The notes under the pieces were generated by a model. It was not told the DNA's origin, ran no database searches, and saw only the letters and a list, made by a program, of their open reading frames with translations. 21,227 bases of DNA, from positions 1 through 21,227 of IMG/VR virus record IMGVR_UViG_3300030107_003843. One strand, written 5' to 3'. Made by a program: the position numbers and the translations under genes. Source of the stretch: a virus. Below, piece by piece: positions 7,349-14,862 of this stretch. The stretch's first letter is position 1. Each line of letters starts with the position of its first letter.

Positions 7349-8560
7349 ATGTCCCGTGGAAACAAATTACAAGAAATGGAAGTAGACGTTAAGGAATCCA
7401 ATGCCGTTACTGCTGGTGCAGATGCTGGAAACAAAGCACTTCCTAAAGCAGGAAGTAATGCTTCTGGTACAGTTACTCCAGGTAATAGCGGTTCATGGGA
7501 AGACTTAGGTGGTCCTACTCCAGAAAACTACAAAGTCGATGACGACTCTGCTAAGTTAAAAACACCTGGTGCTACCCTTAAGCAAGTTAAGGATGTAGTT
7601 AACAAGGGTGCAAAATCTGGTGTTAAATCTGGAGATGTCCAACCAGGAACAAGTTTAAACTCTGGCGATGAAGTCGAGGTCAAAGCAGACCAAGAAGTCG
7701 TTGCAGAAGAGCCTATTAAGGAAGAAGAAGTAGTTGCAGAAGACGATCTTAAGAAAAAGGTTGAAGATGCAATTACTGAAGAACCTGCAACAGAAGAGGA
7801 AGTAGTTGCAGAATCATCTAAAGAAGATCCTGAAGAACTTAACATCGAAGAAGATGTTGAAGCACTTCTACAAGGAGAAGAACTTTCTGAAGAGTTCCAA
7901 GCAAAAGCAAAGACTATCTTTGAGGCAGCAATTAATTCTAAAGTTGCAGCAATTAAAGAAGACTTAGAAAAAGCAAATGCTGAAAAACTCGAAGAAGAAC
8001 TTGAGTCAACTAAAACTGATCTTAAAGAAAGAGTTGATTCATATTTGGAATATGTAGCTGAAGAATGGCTACAAGAGAACCAACTTGCCGTTGATACTGG
8101 TCTTAAGGCAGAATTGTCTGAGTCCTTCATGAATGGCATGAAGAGTCTTTTTGAAGAACATTATGTATCAATCCCTGACGATAAATACGATGTACTTGAG
8201 AGCATGGTAAATAAACTTGATGAAATGGAGTCAAAACTCAATGAGCAAATCGATAAGAACGTTGCTCTAAACAAGAGACTAGCAGAATCTACATCAGATG
8301 GAATCCTTAGTGAAATTGCAGAAGGTCTTGCAGTTACTCAGAAAGAGAAGCTTGCTTCCCTTGCTGAAAGTGTTGAGTTTGAAAGTGAAGCAGACTACCG
8401 TGAGAAACTAGTAACGTTGAGAGAATCTTATTTCCCATCAACTGCACCTAGTGCTCAGAGAGACAATTCTGAAGTTTTAACAGAAGGTAGTGCAGATCCT
8501 AAAGAGGTTTCTGGCCATATGGCAAATTACCTAACAGCACTTCAGAGATTCTCGAAGTAA
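7349..8560 (+). CDS. gp22: Major prohead scaffold protein gp22
   Basis: This 403-residue acidic protein lies between the protease and major capsid genes, the place of T4 gp22, the main internal scaffold that is digested to peptides before packaging. Residues about 1-110 are Gly/Ser/Lys-rich and look disordered. Residues about 110-190 are Glu/Val/Ala-rich with repeated EEVVAE units. From about 190 onward it is heptad-like helix (coiled coil). A likely gp21-type cleavage site is VLTE/GS at residues 376-380, and LFEE is another candidate. It is longer than T4 gp22 (269) owing to the N-terminal part. Codons here are more C-rich than in neighbouring genes, as in gp23, which fits high expression. 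Confidence 0.88.
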   Translation: MSRGNKLQEMEVDVKESNAVTAGADAGNKALPKAGSNASGTVTPGNSGSWEDLGGPTPENYKVDDDSAKLKTPGATLKQVKDVVNKGAKSGVKSGDVQPGTSLNSGDEVEVKADQEVVAEEPIKEEEVVAEDDLKKKVEDAITEEPATEEEVVAESSKEDPEELNIEEDVEALLQGEELSEEFQAKAKTIFEAAINSKVAAIKEDLEKANAEKLEEELESTKTDLKERVDSYLEYVAEEWLQENQLAVDTGLKAELSESFMNGMKSLFEEHYVSIPDDKYDVLESMVNKLDEMESKLNEQIDKNVALNKRLAESTSDGILSEIAEGLAVTQKEKLASLAESVEFESEADYREKLVTLRESYFPSTAPSAQRDNSEVLTEGSADPKEVSGHMANYLTALQRFSK

Positions 8561-8619
8561 GTTTTATATCATAAATTAATAAACCCAAAACACTTTTTAA
8601 TTAAAAGAGGTAAAATCAA

Positions 8620-10011
8620 ATGCAAATGTTCAATGCTGAACAACTGCAGGAGAAATGGGCACCAATTCTAAATCACGAAGGATCCGAGAAAATCGAAGAT
8701 TCTCATCGTAGAATGGTTACCGCAGTTCTTCTGGAGAACCAAGAAAAATTTTTAAACGAGCAGAAGCAATTCTTATATGAAGCTGCACCTACCAACGATG
8801 CTGGTACTGGTGGTTTCGGTGCTGACTCTGCTGCAGGTGGTCCAACCGCAGGTTTCGACCCCGTTCTAATCAGTCTTATTCGTCGTTCAATGCCTAACTT
8901 GGTCGCATATGACCTAGCAGGTGTTCAACCAATGAATGGTCCTACTGGTTTGATCTTCGCAATGAGATCACGCTATACTAACCAGGCTGGAACCGAAGCA
9001 TTCTTCAACGAAGCAGACACAGCATTCTCATCTCAACCTGGTGGTTCTGATGAAAATACAGCAGGATTTACTGATGCTGCATCTGGTTTAGGTACTGTTA
9101 CTCAAGAAGGTACTAACCCAGGTCTACTTAACCCAGTTGGTGCTGCATCATCCCTAACATACGATGTTGGTCAAGGTATGACCACAGGTGATGCTGAAGC
9201 AATGGGCGACAGCACTAATAATGCCTTCAACGAGATGGCATTCAGCATTGAGAAAGTAACAGTTACTGCGAAATCTCGTGCGTTAAAGGCAGAGTACTCA
9301 CTAGAGCTTGCTCAAGACCTTAAGGCAATCCACGGATTGAATGCTGAAGCGGAATTAGCAAATATTCTCTCTACAGAGATCCTTGCTGAAATTAACCGTG
9401 AAGTTATCAGAACAATCTATAAGGTTGCTAAACCTGGTGCTCAAGCAAATACAGCAACTGCTAGTGTTTTTGATCTAGATACAGATTCAAATGGTAGATG
9501 GTCAGTTGAGAAGTTCAAGGGATTGATCTTCCAGATTGAAAGAGATGCCAACGCTATCGCACAGGAAACTCGTAGAGGGAAGGGTAACATGATCCTCTGC
9601 TCTGCAGATGTCGCTAGTGCCCTAACCATGGCTGGTGTTCTTGATTACACTCCAGCACTCAACGCTAACTTGAACGTTGATGACACAGGTAATACATTTG
9701 CTGGTGTTCTTGCTGGTAAGTTCCGTGTATACATCGACCCATATTCAGCAAACGTTTCTGCTAATCAGTACTACGTTGCAGGTTATAAGGGTTCATCTCC
9801 TTATGATGCAGGTCTGTTCTATTGCCCATACGTTCCTCTACAGATGGTTCGTGCAGTTGGTCAGGATACCTTCCAACCAAAAATTGGATTTAAGACTCGT
9901 TATGGTCTTGTTTCCAACCCATTTGCAGAAGGCACAACACAAGGTCTTGGTGGACTTAATGTTAACCAAAACGCCTACTACAGACGTGTTAAGGTTACTA
10001 ACCTTATGTAA
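8620..10011 (+). CDS. gp23: Major capsid protein gp23
   Basis: This 463-residue protein is the HK97-fold major head subunit. The N-terminal 54 residues (EKWAPILNHE, then a charged helix) are the delta-type propeptide. The site FLYE/AAPT at residues 51-58 fits the LxE cleavage rule of the gp21 protease, which would leave mature capsid starting at Ala55. Downstream are conserved T4-like capsid blocks: SLIRRSMPNLVAYDLAGVQPM, GLIFAMRSRY, the FSIEKVTVTAKSRALKAEYS segment, and the C-terminal FQPKIGFKTRYGLVSNPF. AGAGG lies 9 nt before the ATG. Codon choice is markedly more C-rich than in neighbours, as expected for the most abundant virion protein. A strong terminator follows the stop. No gp24 vertex-protein paralogue follows. 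Confidence 0.97.
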   Translation: MQMFNAEQLQEKWAPILNHEGSEKIEDSHRRMVTAVLLENQEKFLNEQKQFLYEAAPTNDAGTGGFGADSAAGGPTAGFDPVLISLIRRSMPNLVAYDLAGVQPMNGPTGLIFAMRSRYTNQAGTEAFFNEADTAFSSQPGGSDENTAGFTDAASGLGTVTQEGTNPGLLNPVGAASSLTYDVGQGMTTGDAEAMGDSTNNAFNEMAFSIEKVTVTAKSRALKAEYSLELAQDLKAIHGLNAEAELANILSTEILAEINREVIRTIYKVAKPGAQANTATASVFDLDTDSNGRWSVEKFKGLIFQIERDANAIAQETRRGKGNMILCSADVASALTMAGVLDYTPALNANLNVDDTGNTFAGVLAGKFRVYIDPYSANVSANQYYVAGYKGSSPYDAGLFYCPYVPLQMVRAVGQDTFQPKIGFKTRYGLVSNPFAEGTTQGLGGLNVNQNAYYRRVKVTNLM

Positions 10012-10038
10012 AAAGAAAGGATATATTTCCTTTATCTC

Positions 10039-10069
10039 AAAAGACTCCTCTTCGAGGGGTCTTTTTTTT
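10039..10069 (+). terminator. Intrinsic terminator after gp23
   Basis: AAGACTCCTC and GAGGGGTCTT (10041-10050 and 10054-10063) form a 10-bp stem with one G-T pair around a TTC loop. It is followed by a run of T to 10069. It ends transcription of the capsid block. Confidence 0.9.
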
Positions 10070-10070
10070 A

Positions 10071-10078
10071 TCTAAATA
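10071..10078 (+). promoter_or_regulatory. Late-promoter-like TCTAAATA upstream of gp3
   Basis: TCTAAATA has one mismatch to TATAAATA. It lies directly after the gp23 terminator and 25 nt before the next start, a sensible place to restart transcription. This is a terminator-promoter pair seen by position only. Confidence 0.45.
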
Positions 10079-10103
10079 ACTAAATGGAGACCTGTTTGAA
10101 CTA

Positions 10104-10649
10104 ATGGCAAAACCTTGGGCAAATCAAATTGAAAATAGGAACTACTTATCACCAGTAGGATTTAAATTTGTAATTACAAAAGTTCCAAAAGCAGATTTCT
10201 TTTCTAATTCTGCTTCAATTCCTGGAATTAATTTAGGATTTGCTTTGCAACCAAATTATCTAAAAGATATTGCAGTGGCAGGTGATAAATTAACTTATGA
10301 AGATTTTACTTTGAGTTTCTTTGTTGATGAAAATTTAGAAAATTATTTGGAAGTTCATAATTGGTTAAGAGGATTAGGATATCCTGAAAGTATTCAAGAA
10401 CATATTGATTTGAAAAAGAATGATATATACACACCAGATCCTTTGGGAAATAATCCATTAAATGAATATTCTGATGCTTCTCTTTTCATATATAATAGTT
10501 CATTTAATCAAATTGCAAAAGTTCATTTTAAAGATGTATTTCCAGTTTCATTATCAACTATTAACTTTGATGCAACTACAGGAGATATAGATTATGTTGT
10601 GGCCGACGCTACTTTTAAGTACTCTATATATGATATAGAAGTGATGTAA
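10104..10649 (+). CDS. gp3: Tail completion / sheath stabiliser protein, gp3-like
   Basis: This 181-residue protein lies between gp23 and uvsY, the position of gp3 in cyanophages, and has the size of T4 gp3 (176). In T4, gp3 caps the tail tube end and stabilises the sheath before head joining. Visible segments are an N-terminal YLSPVGFKFVITKVP strand pair, SASIPGINLGFALQPN, AGDKLTYEDFTLSFFVDENL, and the helix YLEVHNWLRGLGYPES. The ending DATFKYSIYDIEVM is beta-strand. The pattern of strands followed by EVHNWLRGLG also resembles tail-tube (gp19-type) folds, so a tube-like terminator role is plausible and a baseplate-tube homologue cannot be excluded. The ribosome binding site (GGAGA) is distant, about 14 nt from the ATG. 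Confidence 0.65.
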   Translation: MAKPWANQIENRNYLSPVGFKFVITKVPKADFFSNSASIPGINLGFALQPNYLKDIAVAGDKLTYEDFTLSFFVDENLENYLEVHNWLRGLGYPESIQEHIDLKKNDIYTPDPLGNNPLNEYSDASLFIYNSSFNQIAKVHFKDVFPVSLSTINFDATTGDIDYVVADATFKYSIYDIEVM

Positions 10650-10655
10650 TTTTTT

Positions 10656-11087
10656 ATGAATCTTGATGAAATTCAGTCGTTATGGAGTGAGGATTCGAAG
10701 TTAGACCCAGATAATTTACATACTGAGTCTACCAATATTCCAGCACTACATGCAAAATATTATAGGATCTTAAACCGAATACTTCTTCTTAAAAAAGCAG
10801 AGGAGAATAAATTCAAAGTACTTAAAAAAGAGAAGTGGCAATATTACTCTGGTAAAGCAGATCCCGAAGTCTATGTTGAGAAACCTTTTGATCATAAGGT
10901 TTTAAGAACAGATGTAGATAAGTATATGGATGCAGACGAGGATTTAATAAAACAATTATCTAAGATAGATTATTACCAAGTAATGATTACCTATCTAGAT
11001 AGTATTTTGAAAAATATAAACAATCGAACTTATCAAATTAAGAATGCGATTGAGTGGCAGCAATTTATTAGAGGATACAGTGACTGA
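10656..11087 (+). CDS. uvsY: Recombination mediator UvsY
   Basis: This 143-residue protein matches T4 UvsY (137 residues) in length and in the conserved opening LDEIQSLWSEDSKLDPDNL. It also has HAKYYRILNRILLLKKAEENK and a KKEKWQYYSGKADPEVY block. UvsY loads the UvsX recombinase on single-stranded DNA coated with gp32 and is needed for recombination-dependent replication. It starts 6 nt after the previous stop and runs into uvsW with an 8-nt overlap when uvsW starts at its GTG. Neither uvsX nor gp32 is in this window. Confidence 0.92.
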   Translation: MNLDEIQSLWSEDSKLDPDNLHTESTNIPALHAKYYRILNRILLLKKAEENKFKVLKKEKWQYYSGKADPEVYVEKPFDHKVLRTDVDKYMDADEDLIKQLSKIDYYQVMITYLDSILKNINNRTYQIKNAIEWQQFIRGYSD

Positions 11088-12549
11088 TATTACCATCCGA
11101 AAAAAGAATGAAGTATATGTGACTGTTAAAGCAGAACCACATATTAATCAAGAATTATCAGATTTATTTACATTTGATGTTCCTGGTGCAAAGTTCATGC
11201 CCCAATATCGTAATAAGTATTGGGATGGTAAGATTCGTTTATTTTCTCCTGCTACTGGAGAAATTTATGGTGGACTAGTAGATAAGATTGTTAATTGGGC
11301 AAGAAAATCAGAATATACAATAGAATTTGAAAATAATAAACATTATGGAACACCATTTGAAGAGAATGCAATAGTAAGTAGAGAAGGTGTTAAGTCTTAT
11401 ATGACTAAGATATCAAGACATAAACCAAGAAACTATCAGGTAGATGCTGTATATGATGCATTAAGATATAACAGAAAACTTTTAATATCACCTACTGCAT
11501 CAGGTAAATCATTAATGATATATGCTGTAGTAAGATATTTTGTAGAGACTAAAAAGAAAGTATTATTAGTTGTTCCTACTACATCATTAGTAGAACAGAT
11601 GTTTAAAGATTTTGAGGATTATGGTTGGAATGCAGAAGATTACTGTCATAGAATATATTCAGGAAAGGAAAAGACTAATGAATTTCCTGTTACTATTACT
11701 ACTTGGCAATCTATCTACAAATTAAAAAGACCATTCTTTAAAGACTTTGATGTTGCGATTGGAGATGAGGCTCATTTGTTTAAGTCAAAATCTCTTGTAA
11801 GCATCATGACAAAGATGGATGGTGCGAAATATAGATATGGGTTTACTGGAACTTTAGACGGTTCACAGACGCATAAATGGGTATTAGAAGGATTATTTGG
11901 TCCATCATACAAGGTAACTCAAACAAAAGAACTTATTGATAAAGGTCATCTATCAAAACTTCAGATTCGTATTCTATTATTGAAACACGATGCTCAAAAA
12001 TTTGAGACTTATGAAGAAGAGTTACAATATATTATAGGTCATCCAAAACGAAATAATTTTATTAAAAATCTAGTTCTAGACTTGAAAGGAAATACTCTTG
12101 TTCTATTCAGTAGAGTAGAAGCACATGGTGAAATTTTATTTAATTCTATAAATACATCAGTTGGTGATGAACGTAAAGTATTTTTCGTTCACGGTGGTGT
12201 AGAGACAGAAGAAAGGGAGGAAGTAAGAGAGATCACAGAAAAAGAAAGAAACGCTATTATTGTTGCATCATATGGAACTTTCTCCACAGGAATTAACATT
12301 AAAAATCTTCATAACGTCATTTTTTCTTCTCCCTCTAAGTCAAGAATTAGAAACCTTCAATCTATTGGACGAGTTTTGAGAAAAGGAGACAATAAAACAA
12401 AAGCAGTTTTATATGATATTGCTGATGATATATCATATAAAAGTCAAAAAAATTATACACTCAATCATTTAATAGAAAGAATCAAAATCTACAACGAAGA
12501 AAAATTTAATTATGAAATAGTTCAAGTTAGTCTTAAGAATAATGGATAA
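11080..12549 (+). CDS. uvsW: UvsW recombination helicase (GTG start preferred)
   Basis: This superfamily 2 helicase unwinds branched DNA and R-loops and helps switch T4-like phages to recombination-dependent replication. I place the start at the GTG at 11080 (489 residues) rather than the upstream ATG at 11044. Translation from the GTG begins TDITIRKKNEVYVTVKAEP, which matches the T4 UvsW start, and GAGG lies 5 nt before it. The N-terminal double-stranded DNA-binding part includes KYWDGKIRLFSP. Helicase motifs are SPTASGKS (Walker A, residues 137-144), DEAH (229-232), GFTGTLDG (motif III) and QSIGRVLRKG (motif VI, from 427). The start overlaps uvsY by 8 nt and the end overlaps the next gene by 8 nt, suggesting coupled translation. 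Confidence 0.95.
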   Translation: MTDITIRKKNEVYVTVKAEPHINQELSDLFTFDVPGAKFMPQYRNKYWDGKIRLFSPATGEIYGGLVDKIVNWARKSEYTIEFENNKHYGTPFEENAIVSREGVKSYMTKISRHKPRNYQVDAVYDALRYNRKLLISPTASGKSLMIYAVVRYFVETKKKVLLVVPTTSLVEQMFKDFEDYGWNAEDYCHRIYSGKEKTNEFPVTITTWQSIYKLKRPFFKDFDVAIGDEAHLFKSKSLVSIMTKMDGAKYRYGFTGTLDGSQTHKWVLEGLFGPSYKVTQTKELIDKGHLSKLQIRILLLKHDAQKFETYEEELQYIIGHPKRNNFIKNLVLDLKGNTLVLFSRVEAHGEILFNSINTSVGDERKVFFVHGGVETEEREEVREITEKERNAIIVASYGTFSTGINIKNLHNVIFSSPSKSRIRNLQSIGRVLRKGDNKTKAVLYDIADDISYKSQKNYTLNHLIERIKIYNEEKFNYEIVQVSLKNNG

Positions 12550-12940
12550 AAAGAAAGAAGAATTCTACGCAGTAATAAAGTTAATAACAGGAGAAGAAAT
12601 ACTCTCAAAAGTTTCTCCATGTGAAGAAGAGGATAGAATTGTTTTAATTCTCGACTCGCCAGTAACTTTTGAAACTATTATGCTTAAAAATTCTAATGGA
12701 GGTGCCATTAGAGTAATGCCTTGGTTAAAAATAAGCACAGAAAATATAATTGCTATTAATATGGATAGAGTAATTACTATTATAGAAGTTCATGATAAAG
12801 AACTTATAGGTGTTTATGAAAGATACTTAAAAGATAGAGAAAGAGGATCAAATCAATCTAATTTAAATCCTAATATGGGTTTCTTATCTTCTATAGCAGA
12901 TGCTAGAGTATCTTTTGAGAAGCTATATAAATCTAAGTAG
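12542..12940 (+). CDS. Unknown small beta-rich protein between uvsW and gp55
   Basis: I do not recognise a named family for this 132-residue protein. Residues about 8-80 show alternating short strands: YAVIKLITGEEILSKVSPC, RIVLILDSPVTFETIML, GGAIRVMPWL and ENIIAINMDRVITIIEV. This order of bent strands, with a G-E-x-L/I turn after the first strand, recalls Sm-like folds, though that is inference. Residues about 85-132 are charged helix ending in a Lys-rich tail. Its start overlaps uvsW by 8 nt, so it is probably co-translated. The neighbouring recombination and late transcription genes give no direct clue to its job. An RNA-binding or polymerase-associated role is possible but unproven. Confidence 0.75.
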   Translation: MDKKKEEFYAVIKLITGEEILSKVSPCEEEDRIVLILDSPVTFETIMLKNSNGGAIRVMPWLKISTENIIAINMDRVITIIEVHDKELIGVYERYLKDRERGSNQSNLNPNMGFLSSIADARVSFEKLYKSK

Positions 12941-12986
12941 TATATCTCTTATCAACCCTGACAGAGTTATTCTACATATATTTTAC

Positions 12987-13020
12987 AGACTTGTCAAGTC
13001 TTTGATTTTTGTGTTATAAT
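12987..13020 (+). promoter_or_regulatory. Sigma70-like promoter of gp55 with palindrome over the -35 box
   Basis: TTGTCA (12991-12996), an 18-nt spacer and TATAAT (13015-13020) form a good host-type promoter in the 112-nt gap before gp55. A perfect 15-base inverted repeat, AGACTTG-T-CAAGTCT (12987-13001), covers the -35 element. It could be an operator for a dimeric repressor or activator. Read as RNA, the same sequence followed by TTGATTTTT could act as a weak terminator for the uvsW unit instead. Confidence 0.65.
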
Positions 13021-13052
13021 ATGTTTACAGTTAGTCAGAGGATTAGCATGAA

Positions 13053-13526
13053 ATGCCTAGAGGAAAACGCAAATCAGAACATTATGTAAATAACAAAGAG
13101 TTTTTAGAAGCTATTGTTATCTACAGAAAAAAGTGTATAGAAGCAGAAGAGAAAGGTGAACCAAGACCTCGTATTACGAATTATCTTGGGGAATGTTTTC
13201 TTAAGATAGCAACACATCTATCTTACAAACCAAACTTTGTCAATTATATGTTCCGTGAGGACATGATTTGTGATGGCATTGAAAATTGTGTTCAATATAT
13301 TAAAAATTTTGATCCAGCAAAATCATCTAATCCATTTGCTTATTTTACTCAAATTATTCATTATGCATTTCTTCGTAGAATACAAAAAGAGAAACGTCAA
13401 ATGGACATAAGATCTAAAATAATCGAAAGGTCTGGTTTTGATGAAGTCTTTACTGCAGATGGACATTATGATGCTTCTGATTATAATACAATTAAGGAAA
13501 ATATACAATCTAAATTGTATTCATGA
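13053..13526 (+). CDS. gp55: Late promoter sigma factor gp55
   Basis: This 157-residue protein is the T4-type late sigma factor, a reduced sigma70 relative that directs host RNA polymerase to TATAAATA promoters such as those in this window. Matches to T4 gp55 include YVNNKEFLEAIV near the N-terminus, EDMICDGIENCVQYIKNFD, and NPFAYFTQIIHYAFLRRIQKEKRQ, which corresponds to sigma region 2. T4 gp55 (185 residues) ends in a hydrophobic-acidic sliding-clamp-binding peptide. This one ends IKENIQSKLYS and shows no clear equivalent. The AGAGGA motif at 13037-13042 lies 10 nt before this ATG, and an earlier out-of-frame ATG at 13048 is better spaced from it. The stop overlaps the gp47 start (ATGA). Confidence 0.92.
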   Translation: MPRGKRKSEHYVNNKEFLEAIVIYRKKCIEAEEKGEPRPRITNYLGECFLKIATHLSYKPNFVNYMFREDMICDGIENCVQYIKNFDPAKSSNPFAYFTQIIHYAFLRRIQKEKRQMDIRSKIIERSGFDEVFTADGHYDASDYNTIKENIQSKLYS

Positions 13527-14575
13527 AAATTGCTTTAATAACTGACACCCACTATGGGGCCCGTAAAGGGAGTAAAGTTTTTCATGATTACTTTCAGAAG
13601 TTTTATGATGACATTTTCTTTCCAACTATAAAGGAGAGGAAAATTAAGAATGTAATTCATCTTGGAGACTCATTTGATAATCGTAAGAGCATTGATTTTT
13701 GGGCATTAGATTGGGCAAAGGAACATGTATATGATAAGTTTAAAAAGTTAAAGACAAAGGTGCATACTATAGTTGGTAATCATGATGTTTATTATAAGAA
13801 TACAAATGAAGTAAATGCAGTAGATTCTCTATTGGCATCTTATAATAATATTGTTAGATATTCTGGACCTACTGAAATTGATATAGAAGGATTTAAAACA
13901 TTACTTCTTCCTTGGATATGTCAGGATAATTATGAGGAAACTGTAGAAGTAATTAAAAAATCTAAATGTAGATCAGTATTTGGTCATTTAGAATTAAATG
14001 GTTTTGCATTATTTCCTGGTCAAGTAATGACTCATGCATCTAGTGGATTAGATGTATCTGATTTTAAAAAATTTGACGTAGTATTTTCTGGTCATTATCA
14101 TACTAGATCTAATGATGGGAAAGTATTCTACTTAGGAAACCCTTATCAAATGTATTGGAATGATGCTGGTGATAGAAGAGGATTTCATATATTTGATACT
14201 GAAACTTATGAATTAGAATTTATTCAGAATCCATATGTTATTTTTGAAAAATTATATTATGAGGACGATAATTATAGACTTTTTGATGCAAGACATTTAA
14301 AGGATAAGATAGTAAAGGTTATTGTTCGTAAAAAATCTAGTCAGTTAGAGTTTGATAAGTATATTGATAAAATTGATAAAGCAGGGTGTAGTGATCTTAA
14401 AATAGTTGAGAATTTTAATATTGATGATGAAGAAGTAGAGTTTTCCACCGATGAATGTGCCGATACATTAACTTTACTTAATAAATATATTGAAGACTCT
14501 GATTTTGATTTGGATAAAGAAATTGTAAAAAATATTATGAAAGATGTCTATAGAGAGGCTTGTGAGGTCGAGTAA
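13523..14575 (+). CDS. gp47: Recombination endonuclease subunit gp47
   Basis: This 350-residue protein is the Mre11/SbcD-type nuclease subunit that works with gp46 to resect DNA ends for recombination and host DNA breakdown. All calcineurin-like phosphoesterase motifs are visible: TDTHYGAR with Asp8 and His10, HLGDSFDNRKS with Asp49, Asp52 and Asn53, GNHD at 85-88, then FGHLEL and SGHYHTRS. The downstream part is the capping domain and a helical arm that would bind gp46. The size is close to T4 gp47 (339). It starts at an ATGA overlap with gp55 and ends at a TAATG overlap with the next gene, so translation of the three is probably coupled. Confidence 0.97.
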   Translation: MKIALITDTHYGARKGSKVFHDYFQKFYDDIFFPTIKERKIKNVIHLGDSFDNRKSIDFWALDWAKEHVYDKFKKLKTKVHTIVGNHDVYYKNTNEVNAVDSLLASYNNIVRYSGPTEIDIEGFKTLLLPWICQDNYEETVEVIKKSKCRSVFGHLELNGFALFPGQVMTHASSGLDVSDFKKFDVVFSGHYHTRSNDGKVFYLGNPYQMYWNDAGDRRGFHIFDTETYELEFIQNPYVIFEKLYYEDDNYRLFDARHLKDKIVKVIVRKKSSQLEFDKYIDKIDKAGCSDLKIVENFNIDDEEVEFSTDECADTLTLLNKYIEDSDFDLDKEIVKNIMKDVYREACEVE

Positions 14576-14862
14576 TGTTCATCCTAAGTATAGCAGAAAA
14601 AGAAGATGAAGGTGCATATGCTGTAATGGATGAAGATGGATATAGAGCACTATATCTTTTTGAAGAAGAGGATGATGCAGAAAGATATGCTGGATTATTA
14701 GAGGCAGACGATCATCCACCAATGGTTGTTGTTGAAGTTCCTGATGAGCTTGCAATAAACACATGTAACATGTATAATTATAGGTATGTTATCATCTCCG
14801 AAGATGATTTTGTGATTCCTCCACCACAGTATGATTACATTCAAAAAGATAAGATGGCGTAA
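14575..14862 (+). CDS. DUF3110-like protein between gp47 and gp46
   Basis: This 95-residue acidic protein resembles the DUF3110 family of small proteins in cyanobacteria and cyanophages. The key part is ALYLFEEEDDAERYAGLLEADDHP, where a strand is followed by an acidic helix. Then come VVVEVPDELAINTCN and a final YRYVIISEDDFVIPP segment. The assignment is from memory of the family pattern and is moderately sure. The function of the family is not known. It overlaps gp47 by one base and the gp46 start by 32 bases, so it lies inside the resection-nuclease operon with no room for a separate promoter, and its dosage is probably tied to gp46 and gp47. Confidence 0.7.
   Translation: MFILSIAEKEDEGAYAVMDEDGYRALYLFEEEDDAERYAGLLEADDHPPMVVVEVPDELAINTCNMYNYRYVIISEDDFVIPPPQYDYIQKDKMA

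Noticed and set aside
7528-8139. 203-residue Ser-rich open frame on the - strand
   Set aside because: It is the mirror of the Glu-rich coding sequence of gp22 (GAA/GAG read as TTC/CTC and related Ser codons); it has no ribosome binding site or family resemblance.
8570-8577. CATAAATT as late promoter of gp23
   Set aside because: It has two mismatches, including the last base of the octamer; gp23 may be read from the gp22 promoter, and I do not list it as a feature.
9677-10075. 132-residue + strand frame inside the end of gp23
   Set aside because: It overlaps gp23 in another frame and continues through the terminator; composition is unlike a protein and gp23 is certain.
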